Under the pieces are notes generated by a model, which worked only from the letters and a program-made list of their open reading frames with translations, had not been told where the DNA came from and did no database searches. From Phycisphaerae bacterium (lineage in GTDB: Bacteria; Planctomycetota; Phycisphaerae; UBA1845): 64,000 nt of DNA. Position numbers and translations under genes: made by a program. Each line of letters begins with the position of its first letter. The first letter of the stretch is position 1. Of the stretch, positions 21,471 through 28,545 are shown one piece after another. The DNA is taken from positions 1 to 64,000 of the forward strand of contig JAGFJJ010000010.1 in NCBI GenBank assembly GCA_024102815.1. Direction: 5' to 3'.

Positions 21471-21494
21471 TCGTCCCATGACTGGAGAACCGCA

Positions 21495-21845
21495 ATGCCC
21501 GCGAAGATCGACTGGTACTACCATCGCAAGGGCTGAACGACCTGCGGAAAAACGCAGGGGTACCTTGCGAAGAACAACCTGGAACCGAAGGAAATCATCG
21601 ACGCCAAGGCCAGACTCGGCCAAAGCGACGCACTCGAACTGGCACGATCCGCCTCGACCGTCATTGCCGCCAAGGGCAAAAACGTGGTGCGCTTCAATAT
21701 GAAAATGGACCCGCCGGACGATGCCACGCTTCTGTCACACATGCTCGGCCCGACCGGCAACCTGCGCGCCCCCACGCTCCGCATCGGCAAGACCCTGCTG
21801 ATCGGCTTCGACGAGCAGACCTACGGCGACATACTGGGAGCCTGA
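21495..21845 (+). CDS. ArsC-family selenoprotein (UGA = Sec14)
   Basis: The frame opens at ATG 21495 after GGAGAA and meets TGA at 21534-21536. It then continues coding for 102 codons to TGA 21843. Read with selenocysteine at the first TGA, the product is a 116-aa thioredoxin-fold protein of the ArsC/Spx family. It has WYYHRKG-U-TTCGK at the N-terminus, so U replaces the first Cys of a CxxC motif. The C-terminal half carries GPTGNLRAPTLRIGKTLLIG, the cis-Pro region typical of this family. The redox family is known in which some members have Cys and others Sec here. A 6-bp stem with a G-initiated loop follows the TGA. Standard gene calling misses or truncates this gene. Confidence 0.88.
21541..21558 (+). 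promoter_or_regulatory. Candidate bacterial SECIS hairpin
   Basis: CCTGCG-GAAAAA-CGCAGG, a perfect 6-bp stem with a loop that begins with G, starting 5 nt after the in-frame TGA. Bacterial SECIS elements lie directly after the UGA and need a G at the start of the apical loop. The loop here (10 nt after the UGA) is somewhat closer than usual. Confidence 0.6.
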
Positions 21846-21977
21846 CGCCAATCAAACGGAAGTCGCGCCGCCAGGCGCACTGCGGTCATTTTCGGGGGGA
21901 CTCCGTAGAATCTGCGGTGCGGACCAGCTATGCAGCGGCTCGGAAGGTCGTTGTTCATCAACGAAAACTGGACAGGC

Positions 21978-22664
21978 ATGCTCATCGCCGAAATTTTCCA
22001 CAGCATCCAGGGCGAAGGAAAGCTCGCCGGCGTGCCCAGCGCCTTCATCCGCACCAGTGGCTGCAACCTCCGCTGCTCCTGGTGCGACACGCCGTACACG
22101 TCCTGGGAGCCCGAAGGCGAAGAATTGTCGATCGATCAGATTCTCGCGCGCATTCGCGAGTACGCCGTCACGCATGTCGTCCTCACCGGCGGCGAGCCTC
22201 TCATCGTTCCCGGTGTCGAGCAGTTGTCCCGCGCCCTCGTCGAAGGCGGCCACCATCTGACCATTGAAACCGCCGCCACCGTCTGGAAGGACGTCGCCTG
22301 CGACCTCGCCAGCCTTAGCCCCAAGCTTGCCAACTCCACGCCCTGGCAGCGCGAGTCAGGCCGCTGGGCCCTGGCCCACGAGCGCTCCCGCATCCACGCC
22401 GACGTCATCCGCCGTTTCATGGAATTCCCGGATTATCAATTGAAATTCGTCGTCGAGAATCCTGACGACCTGAAGGAAATCGATGATTTGCTTGCCGAAC
22501 TCGGCCCCGTCCCCACGACCAACGTCCTGCTCATGCCCCAGGGTCTGACCGCCGACGAAATCAACGCTCGCTCATCCTGGCTTGCCCGCCTCTGCCTCGA
22601 CCGCGGATTCCGCTACTGCCCCCGCCTGCACATCGAACTCTTCGGCAACACCCGCGGCACGTGA
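21978..22664 (+). CDS. queE: 7-carboxy-7-deazaguanine synthase
   Basis: A radical SAM enzyme that converts 6-carboxytetrahydropterin to 7-carboxy-7-deazaguanine in queuosine/7-deazaguanine synthesis. The CxxxCxxC cluster motif is SGCNLRCSWCDTPY, about residues 27-38. The HSIQGEG substrate loop (residues 8-14), TGGEPL, and the FVVEN strand are also present. ATG 21978 (MLIAEIFHSIQGEG) is the conserved start; the frame extends 16 codons upstream. About 229 aa, normal for the family. No other queuosine gene is adjacent. Confidence 0.96.
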   Translation: MLIAEIFHSIQGEGKLAGVPSAFIRTSGCNLRCSWCDTPYTSWEPEGEELSIDQILARIREYAVTHVVLTGGEPLIVPGVEQLSRALVEGGHHLTIETAATVWKDVACDLASLSPKLANSTPWQRESGRWALAHERSRIHADVIRRFMEFPDYQLKFVVENPDDLKEIDDLLAELGPVPTTNVLLMPQGLTADEINARSSWLARLCLDRGFRYCPRLHIELFGNTRGT

Positions 22665-22683
22665 AGCGCCTTCCACTTTCTGT

Positions 22684-22897
22684 GGCCTACTGCCTATTGT
22701 CTATTGCCTATTGCCTATTGCTTATTGCCTTTCTTCTCTTCCCCTTCGTGGCTCCGTCGCTTTGTCGCTCCGTGGCTTCTTCTTCTCTGCTTCGTGCCTC
22801 CGTGCCTCCGTGCCATCGTGCCTTCTTCCTACTGCCTATTGCCTATTGCCTACTGCCTTTCTTCTCTTCCCCTTCGTGCCTACGTGCCTTCTTCCTC
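22684..22897 (-). repeat. Composite repeat between convergent queE and GGDEF gene
   Basis: Two heptad-linker-octad blocks. The G-rich strand is the minus strand, the coding strand of the GGDEF gene, whose stop codon lies inside the array (product ends EEEGT). Confidence 0.9.
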
Positions 22898-24196
22898 CCC
22901 TATCACAAACACCCGATTCTTCCCCGCCCGCTTCGCCGCCAGCAGTGCCTCGTCCGCCTTGGCCACCAGCTCCTCGGCCGACTTCCCATCCCACGGATAC
23001 GTCGCCAGCCCCCCGCTGATCGTCACTTCCGCCCGCGCCTCCGACGCCAGCCGCGGAAACGACTCGTCGTGCAGCGCCGCGCGGAATCGATCCAACACGT
23101 CCAGCGCCTGCTGCGGCGGAGCCGAACCCGCCATCCGCGACCCCTCCGCATCCCAGAACACCACCGCGAACTCATCCCCCCCGTACCGCGCGACGATATC
23201 CTGTTCCCGGCAGTACTTGCGGAACAGCTCCCCTACGCGCCGGATGATGTCATCCCCCGCATCATGCCCGCACGTATCGTTGAACGTCTTGAAGTTGTCG
23301 ATGTCAAACAGCAGCACCGTCACCGCGAACCGCTGTCGCTCCGCCCGCGACAGAATCTCGCCGAGCCGCTCGCGAAGATACCGCCGGTTGGGAAGCCCGC
23401 TCGTCTCATCCGTCTCCGCCAGCCGACGCAATCGCCGCTGCCGAGTCGCGGCATCCAGCAAATACCCCGTAATCCGCGCGTAATGCGCCAGCTTCTCCAC
23501 TTCCGCCGGCAGATATCCCGTCCGCTCCCGCTCCGACACCGTGATCTGCCCGATCACCCCCGAAGCCCCCTCCAGCGGAACCACCAGCACCGGCCGCGAC
23601 ACCGCCTCACCCGCCGTCGCCACCGCCCCCTCCGCCACCACCGTCACGCCCCGCGCCCCCAGCGCCCACTGCACCAGCGACGCAAGCGACCGCAACAGCT
23701 CGATCGGCCGGCCCTCCATCCGCGACAGCGTCTCCGCGAATCGCGCCAGCTCCTCCGTCGACGCCGGCGGAACCTCGGCCGACCTGACCCGCGCCTCCTC
23801 CCTCACCAGCCCCAATGCCGCGTCCATCTCCTCACCCACCGGAGGCAACAGCACGTAATCATCCGCCCCGTCGCGCATCAGCTCCCGCGCCTGCGACTCC
23901 AGCGCCGGCTCGCAAACCGGCACGATCCGCACCTCGCGCCCTCCGGCCATCCGCATACCCGCAATCGCCCGCCGCGTCCGCCGGGCATCCTCCACCAGCG
24001 GAATCAGCACCGCCTGCACATCATCCCGCGCCGCCTGCACGACCCCCGCCAGCAGACTCGGAATGACCACCGTCCGCATCGCCGGATACCGCCCCCGCAC
24101 AAACTCCGCGAGCTGCTCGTGCATCCCGCCCGCGGCCACGACGACCAGTCGTCGTGCTTCTTCCTGATCGGACTTGATCATCGGCGTAACGCTCAC
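22880..24196 (-). CDS. Diguanylate cyclase (GGDEF) with N-terminal receiver-like and GAF-like regions
   Basis: 438 aa cytoplasmic signalling protein making cyclic di-GMP. The C-terminal GGDEF domain has the intact active site RYGGDEF (about residue 336) and an RxxD inhibitory site (REQD) five residues before it, so product inhibition is expected. An N-terminal receiver-like fold lies at about residues 15-125, and a GAF-like segment (about 140-255) follows. Start GTG 24196 overlaps the stop of the upstream partner gene (ATGA-type overlap), so the two are one transcription unit. Confidence 0.92.
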   Translation of the reverse strand: MSVTPMIKSDQEEARRLVVVAAGGMHEQLAEFVRGRYPAMRTVVIPSLLAGVVQAARDDVQAVLIPLVEDARRTRRAIAGMRMAGGREVRIVPVCEPALESQARELMRDGADDYVLLPPVGEEMDAALGLVREEARVRSAEVPPASTEELARFAETLSRMEGRPIELLRSLASLVQWALGARGVTVVAEGAVATAGEAVSRPVLVVPLEGASGVIGQITVSERERTGYLPAEVEKLAHYARITGYLLDAATRQRRLRRLAETDETSGLPNRRYLRERLGEILSRAERQRFAVTVLLFDIDNFKTFNDTCGHDAGDDIIRRVGELFRKYCREQDIVARYGGDEFAVVFWDAEGSRMAGSAPPQQALDVLDRFRAALHDESFPRLASEARAEVTISGGLATYPWDGKSAEELVAKADEALLAAKRAGKNRVFVIGEEEGT

Positions 24197-25455
24197 GATG
24201 ACGCATCCTCCCCGCCGGAGCGGCCTGCGTCGGACTCACCGTTTCCGCGATCTCCGCGCTTTCCCCCCGCATCCCGCATCCGCGGCACAAACGCCGCAAC
24301 ATCATCACCCAGCAACTCACGCAGCTCGGCCTCGCTCAGCAAAGGCTCCTCCCGCCGCGCACGCGACGTCGAACCCTTGGCGGATTCCGATGCCTCTCCC
24401 GGTTGGAAACTTTCCGCGGCAGGCGCGCTCGACTCTGCCGCCGGCGAGGTCAACCGCGCGTCGCCCGCCTCCTGTTCGCCCGCTTTCTTTCCGCCCGCTT
24501 CCAGTTCACCCGCTTTCTGAAATACGTTTCCCTTTGGATCACCGCCACGATCCGCGGACGTCGCTTCCTTCGATCCCGCCTCTGCGCTTCCCGGCTTTCG
24601 CCTGACCGGCCGACCCTCATACTGCTTCCACGGAACCCGCACCCCCTCGGCCCCGCCTTGGCCGGCTATCTCTTCTTCTTGATGGGTCCGTGCTTCCGTC
24701 GCTTTTTCCTTCTTCCCCTCCGCGCCTTCGTGCCTTCTTCCTTCTTCCCCTTCGTCGCTCCGTGGCTTCGTGGCCCCGTGGCTTGCTTCTCCCTGTTGCC
24801 TGTTGCCCGTTGCCTGTTGCCCCTTCTCTGCTTCGTGCCTCCGTGCCTCCGTGCCTTCGTGCCTTCTTCCTTCTTCCCCTTCGTCGCTCCGTGGCTTCGT
24901 GGCTTCGTCGCTTCTTCTCTCCACCCACCGTTCCGCCCTCGCCTTCGCCAAGACCTTCACGCCGCCCGCGCGCTCCAGCCGCTCCAGCAATCCGCCGTCG
25001 GCCCCCCCGCGATACACCACCACTTCGGGCCCTCCGCGCATGCGCGACAGAATCCCGAAAAACTCCTCATCTTCCGGATCGAGGTCGCGCGTCCGGACGA
25101 TCACCGCGTCCCATAAACACTTCGATTCACCTTCATGACCATCCCCCCCCACGATCATTGCCATCGCCTGAAAAACATCCGGGCACGCAACCACCTCCGC
25201 CCCCGCCTCGCGCAGCCGCGCTTCAACCGCGCCGACCAGCGCCTCATCTTCAACCCCGGCCGACTTCTCCGCCGGGCTCGGGATCTTGCTTCCCGGGCTC
25301 CATGAGCTCCGTCGCACGCCCGACTCGGCGCCCGGCCCGCTCCGAGCCCCGTTCAACGGCGATTTCTGACCCTCTTTTCCCGGGAATTCTCGGACGAACG
25401 CAGGTGTTCGGACATGAAGCACGCGAAACGCGGATGTTGGGGCCTCGGCGGTCAT
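24193..25455 (-). CDS. Receiver-like regulator with repeat-derived middle, GGDEF partner
   Basis: About 420 aa from ATG 25455; an in-frame start at 25527 is possible. Residues about 60-180 look like a receiver-type alpha/beta domain (VEARLREAGAEVVACPDVFQ, then WDAVIVRTRDL, then PEVVVYRGG, KVLAKA). The centre (about 180-265) is translated from the octad/heptad repeat family. The C-terminus is acidic and low in complexity with a final helix LSEAELRELLGDDVAAF. Function is inferred only from its coupling to the diguanylate cyclase. It probably tolerates the insert because the middle is a disordered linker. Confidence 0.65.
   Translation of the reverse strand: MTAEAPTSAFRVLHVRTPAFVREFPGKEGQKSPLNGARSGPGAESGVRRSSWSPGSKIPSPAEKSAGVEDEALVGAVEARLREAGAEVVACPDVFQAMAMIVGGDGHEGESKCLWDAVIVRTRDLDPEDEEFFGILSRMRGGPEVVVYRGGADGGLLERLERAGGVKVLAKARAERWVERRSDEATKPRSDEGEEGRRHEGTEARRHEAEKGQQATGNRQQGEASHGATKPRSDEGEEGRRHEGAEGKKEKATEARTHQEEEIAGQGGAEGVRVPWKQYEGRPVRRKPGSAEAGSKEATSADRGGDPKGNVFQKAGELEAGGKKAGEQEAGDARLTSPAAESSAPAAESFQPGEASESAKGSTSRARREEPLLSEAELRELLGDDVAAFVPRMRDAGGKRGDRGNGESDAGRSGGEDASS
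24684..24920 (-). repeat. Composite repeat inside the GGDEF-partner gene
   Basis: Octads, GAAGGGGAAGAAGG linkers and heptads of the CAACAGG form read in frame on the coding strand. The heptads carry CAG/CGG in place of TAG, so no stop occurs. Confidence 0.9.
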
Positions 25456-25757
25456 GGCGACGGCGATCGCGTGAAATGCATCTGTGGGCTCGCTCTTTTC
25501 CTCCAATTCCCAGTCTAGGGATCGCACTGAGGGGCGTCAATCGCGTTTTGCGCTACTGGGGCCGGGGGCGCTCACTCGGCCGCCACTTTGCGCGCGATCA
25601 CCCATCACGTTATTACCTATGGAGGCATCAACGGGCATCGTGCCCCGACCTCCCGCAACGTTCCCCGCGCGAGCACCAATGCGCACGAACGTCGCCCGCT
25701 CGTCCTTCATGGAACGCACTCCCGGTGCCTTATGTCCTCTTCTCTCGTCGTTTCTGT
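25456..25757. other. Gene-free stretch
   Basis: About 300 bp upstream of two divergent genes, presumably with promoters. No clear motif seen. Confidence 0.4.
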
Positions 25758-25945
25758 ATTCCCTCTTCTCTTCCCCTTCGTGGCTTCGTGGCTCCGTGGC
25801 TTCGTGGCTTCGTCGCTTCTTCCTCCGTGCCTCCGTGCCTTCGTGCCTTCTTCCTATTGCCTATTGCCTACTGCCTATTGCCTACTGCCTATTGCCTTTC
25901 TTCTCTTCCCCTTCGTCGCTCCGTGGCTTCGTGGCTTCTTCTCCC
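25758..25945 (-). repeat. Composite repeat upstream of phage-remnant gene
   Basis: Octads and heptads with the G-rich strand on minus, ending directly at the start codon of the next plus-strand gene. This is one of the two copies that do not follow the usual stop-codon orientation. Confidence 0.88.
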
Positions 25946-26362
25946 ATGCTGACCACCACCATTGAATCTCACGCCGCTTTGATCGCCCTGCTCACGCCGC
26001 TCATCGGCGTGCCCCTCGGCCTGATCACCTTCTACCTGCGTTCCCTCCGCGAGAACCAGCAGTCCTGGGCCGCGGAGTTTCGCCGCCGCATCGCCGCCCT
26101 CGAAGCCGCCCTTCGCGATCTCCGCCGCGCCGACGCCGACTTCGCCCGCGACTACACCACCAAGGAGGAATGGCTCCGCGAGCTCTTGCACGCCCGCCGC
26201 CTCTTCGAACGCCTCTCCGAACGAACCTGCCGACTGGAAACGCACGCCGACCGGGCCCGGCCGGCGCGCCATGATCCACCCGAAACGAAACAAGCCGACG
26301 GCGCCGCACGCGCGACTTCCGCGCCGGCGGCGACCCGGCCCACCCAGGAGAAAAAACCGTGA
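25946..26362 (+). CDS. Membrane-anchored coiled-coil protein, Mu-like phage type
   Basis: 138 aa. One N-terminal transmembrane helix (LIALLTPLIGVPLGLITFYL) is followed by a long coiled coil with FARDYTTKEEWLRELLHARR and a basic, Ala/Pro-rich tail. From memory this layout matches small proteins that precede the terminase genes in Mu-like prophages. It starts immediately downstream of a repeat array with no visible ribosome site and overlaps the next gene by 4 bp (GTGA). Confidence 0.6.
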   Translation: MLTTTIESHAALIALLTPLIGVPLGLITFYLRSLRENQQSWAAEFRRRIAALEAALRDLRRADADFARDYTTKEEWLRELLHARRLFERLSERTCRLETHADRARPARHDPPETKQADGAARATSAPAATRPTQEKKP

Positions 26363-26676
26363 CCGTCACAAACCGAGACGCCACCGAAACCAAGCGTGTG
26401 CGAAACGAATTGCTTGTCGTCCTGAAAGTCGTCTACCCGGCCGCGCTCCAGACCGACCAGATCTTTCGCAGCATGCTCGTCCTCTTCCCCATGCTCGAAC
26501 TCGATGAGCTCCGCCGCGACCTGCACTACCTCGCCGCCAAGAACTACGTCGAACGCGTCGTCGCCGACGACGAGCACAACGGCGATTACACCGCTTGGCG
26601 CCGCCGCTGGTTCCGCCTCACCACCACCGGCCTGGAGCTCGCCGATCGCTGCATCCACGACCCGGCCTTGGAGTAA
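26359..26676 (+). CDS. Winged-helix protein, Mu-like phage type
   Basis: 105 aa from GTG 26359. A winged-helix-like pattern is seen: VRNELLVVLKVVYPAALQTD, then LDELRRDLHYLAAKNYVERV and RRRWFRLTTTGLELADR. It is coupled to the previous gene by a 4-bp overlap. I recall similar proteins between the membrane protein and DUF3486-type genes in Mu-like prophages. No phage structural genes follow. Confidence 0.6.
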   Translation: MTVTNRDATETKRVRNELLVVLKVVYPAALQTDQIFRSMLVLFPMLELDELRRDLHYLAAKNYVERVVADDEHNGDYTAWRRRWFRLTTTGLELADRCIHDPALE

Positions 26677-26706
26677 TCCTCGGCGTAGTTGGCTGTCGTT
26701 GGATTT

Positions 26707-26780
26707 GATTGGATGAACTCGATTGGATGAACTCGAATGACCCCGGACCCAGTCATGTGTGCCACTGCTCTTGAGCAGTG
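26707..26780. repeat. Tandem 14-bp repeat and GTGTGCC palindrome
   Basis: GATTGGATGAACTC occurs twice in tandem (26707-26720, 26721-26734). It is followed at 26757-26780 by a copy of the 24-bp palindromic repeat also present at 17617-17640. Confidence 0.8.
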
Positions 26781-26859
26781 TTGTTTAGGCGCGATCCCAT
26801 CGCTCTTGGGCAGCGCCAACCTAGATCCAGGCGACAGGCACCTCTCTTGGCCATTGCCT

Positions 26860-27015
26860 GCCGCCGTTCTTCTCTTCCCCCTTCGTGGCTCAGTGGCTCC
26901 GTGGCTTCGTGGCTTCTTCCTTCGTGCCTCCGTGCCTCCGTGCCTTCGTGCCTACTTCCTATTGCCTACTGCCTACTGCCTATTGCCTTTCTTCTCTCCC
27001 CCTTCGTGCCTTCTT
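26860..27015 (-). repeat. Composite repeat within the phage remnant
   Basis: Octads and heptads with the G-rich strand on minus although the neighbouring genes are on plus. The second orientation exception. Confidence 0.88.
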
Positions 27016-27034
27016 CCACAAAAGGTCTCCCACA

Positions 27035-27534
27035 ATGACGTCACCCGCCCACCACAATCAGATTCCCGGTGCCGAAGTTCCCATCGACCCCCACCGCCAC
27101 CGGCAGGTCTCCATCGCCGCCATCCTCGATTCCACCTTCGGGCGCTTCGCCGAAGCGCACCCCGATCTCTGGCAGCGCCGCGCCTTCCTCATGCTCGTAG
27201 GTCTCGTCTACGACCGCCTCGCCACCGACGAGCAGGAACTCTCCACCGAGGACCTCGTCAAACTCGCCCGCGTCCTGGCGGAGAGCCGTCGCGCGCAGCC
27301 CAGTCCGGCGGAATCGGGCGATGACGTGACCGCCGGACAGGAAGGCAGCGGCCCCGATGCACCATCCGCCGGCGGACTCCCCCATTTCCTCCGGAACATC
27401 CCGGATCAATGGACCACGGCCGTACGCGAAATCTACGGCGCCGATCCGGAAGGTGATGTTCCGGATATCTCCTGCGAGCCGCAGACTCCTGTCCCTGACG
27501 CGAGGCCACTCGCTTTGCGGGGGAACACGTGTCA
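27035..27534 (+). pseudogene. Truncated Mu-like phage gene (gp27/DUF3486-like)
   Basis: Coding character starts at ATG 27035. It continues through a helical region (PDLWQRRAFLMLVGLVYDRL, then ELSTEDLVKLARVLAESRRAQ) that resembles the C-terminal part of DUF3486-type small-terminase-region proteins. After about 27500 the sequence passes into short repeats and then antisense to rnpB with no stop in frame until 28921, so the authentic 3' end is missing. I call it a truncated remnant. Family assignment is tentative. Confidence 0.5.
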
Positions 27535-27826
27535 AGGATCAGCCTTCGCGGCAACCCCGATTTCGATAACTTCCCGCACCCCCTCCGACCCGCCGGCCTG
27601 TGAGACATGCGGTTCGCCGCTCGTCATTCCGGCGAAAGCCTGTATGCCATGCGGTTCGCGTGTCTCCGGACACGCGGTTCGCATGCCTGTACCAATCCGC
27701 CAACACAGATCAACAGCCCAACGCCTCAGCGCAATCGCGCAGGCGAATTTCTACCCCGAACTGCCTTCGTCAACCCGCGCAAATGCCTCGACACGATGGG
27801 ATGCGATCCCGGAAGTGAAAAAACGC
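27535..27826. other. Gene-free stretch with short GCGGTTCGC repeats
   Basis: Three copies of GCGGTTCGC-like sequence lie at about 27607-27690, near a GTCATTCCGGCGAAAGCC REP-like segment. No supported gene. Confidence 0.5.
27816..27826 (-). terminator. T-run after rnpB
   Basis: On the minus strand the 3' side of the long P1 helix is directly followed by GGCG and six T residues, consistent with intrinsic termination. Confidence 0.55.
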
Positions 27827-27829
27827 CGG

Positions 27830-28234
27830 ACGGTGGCGGAGGGGGTGCGTAAGCCGAATTCTGTTCCCCGATCACTCGGGGCGGCGGTCATGTATCTGGG
27901 CCGGCGGTCGCCCGCCGGCTCGAGCACCCTACCCGCAGCTTACGGCCGGAGCCCGGCCGACGGAACGGGCCGCTCCTCGCTGCCTATTTGGGCTTGCTGG
28001 CGGTGGGGTTTGCCCTGCCGCGACCGTCACCGGCCGCGCGGTGCGCTCTTACCGCACCTTTTCACCCTTGCCGTCCGCCGGTCGCCCGGCGGCTTGGGCG
28101 GTGTCTTTTCTGTGGCACTTTCCCTCGGCTTGCGCCGGGTTGGCGTTACCAACCACCGTGCCCTGCCCAGTTCGGACTTTCCTCCCGATCGCCTGTGGCG
28201 ATCGCGCGACCACCCGCACCCCCTCCGCCACCGT
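27830..28234 (-). ncRNA. rnpB: RNase P RNA (class A)
   Basis: The minus strand carries the conserved landmarks of bacterial RNase P RNA in order: GAGGAAAGTCCGAACT, GGGAAAGTGCCACAGAA, GGTGAAAAGGTGCGGTAAG, GGCAGGGCAAACCCCACC, AAATAGGCAGCGAGG, and a 3' ACAGAATTCGGCTTACG. The molecule matures the 5' ends of tRNAs. The two ends pair in a perfect 23-bp inverted repeat (27827-27849 with 28215-28237), longer than a usual P1 helix. This is followed on the minus strand by CGTTTTTTCAC, which suggests a terminator fused to P1. Exact ends are uncertain by about 10 nt. Confidence 0.95.
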
Positions 28235-28256
28235 CCGGAGTGCAAGGCAACGCGTC

Positions 28257-28262
28257 ATTGTA
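28257..28262 (-). promoter_or_regulatory. -10-like box for rnpB
   Basis: TACAAT on the minus strand (in GGATACAATGACG), about 20-25 nt upstream of the presumed RNA 5' end. No clear -35 element is seen at the right distance. Confidence 0.4.
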
Positions 28263-28388
28263 TCCGACCATGCGCAAATCGCACGGCCGCACGTTCTACA
28301 AATTGTAAGACTGGAATCTTGCTTGAATCGATCGGCGTGTACGCCCCGCCCGCGGAACTACATCGTCCCCCCGGAGCGTCTTCCCGGT

Positions 28389-28545
28389 GCCCATTGCCTA
28401 TTGCCTCTCCTCTCTTCCCCTCCGTGTCTTCGTCGCTTCGTGGCTCCGTGGCTTCTTCCTATTGCCTACTGCCCATTGCCTATTGCCTCTCCTCTCTTCC
28501 CCTCTGTGGCTTCGTCGCTTCGTGGCTCCGTGGCTTCTTCGCCAA
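28389..28545 (-). repeat. Composite repeat at herA 3' end
   Basis: On the minus (coding) strand the order is octads, GGGGAAGAG, heptads, octads, linker, heptads, beginning right at the herA stop codon. Confidence 0.9.

Noticed and set aside
22661-24520. Long plus-strand open frame opposite the GGDEF gene
   Set aside because: Antisense shadow, low-complexity Arg/Pro/His peptide starting in a repeat array.
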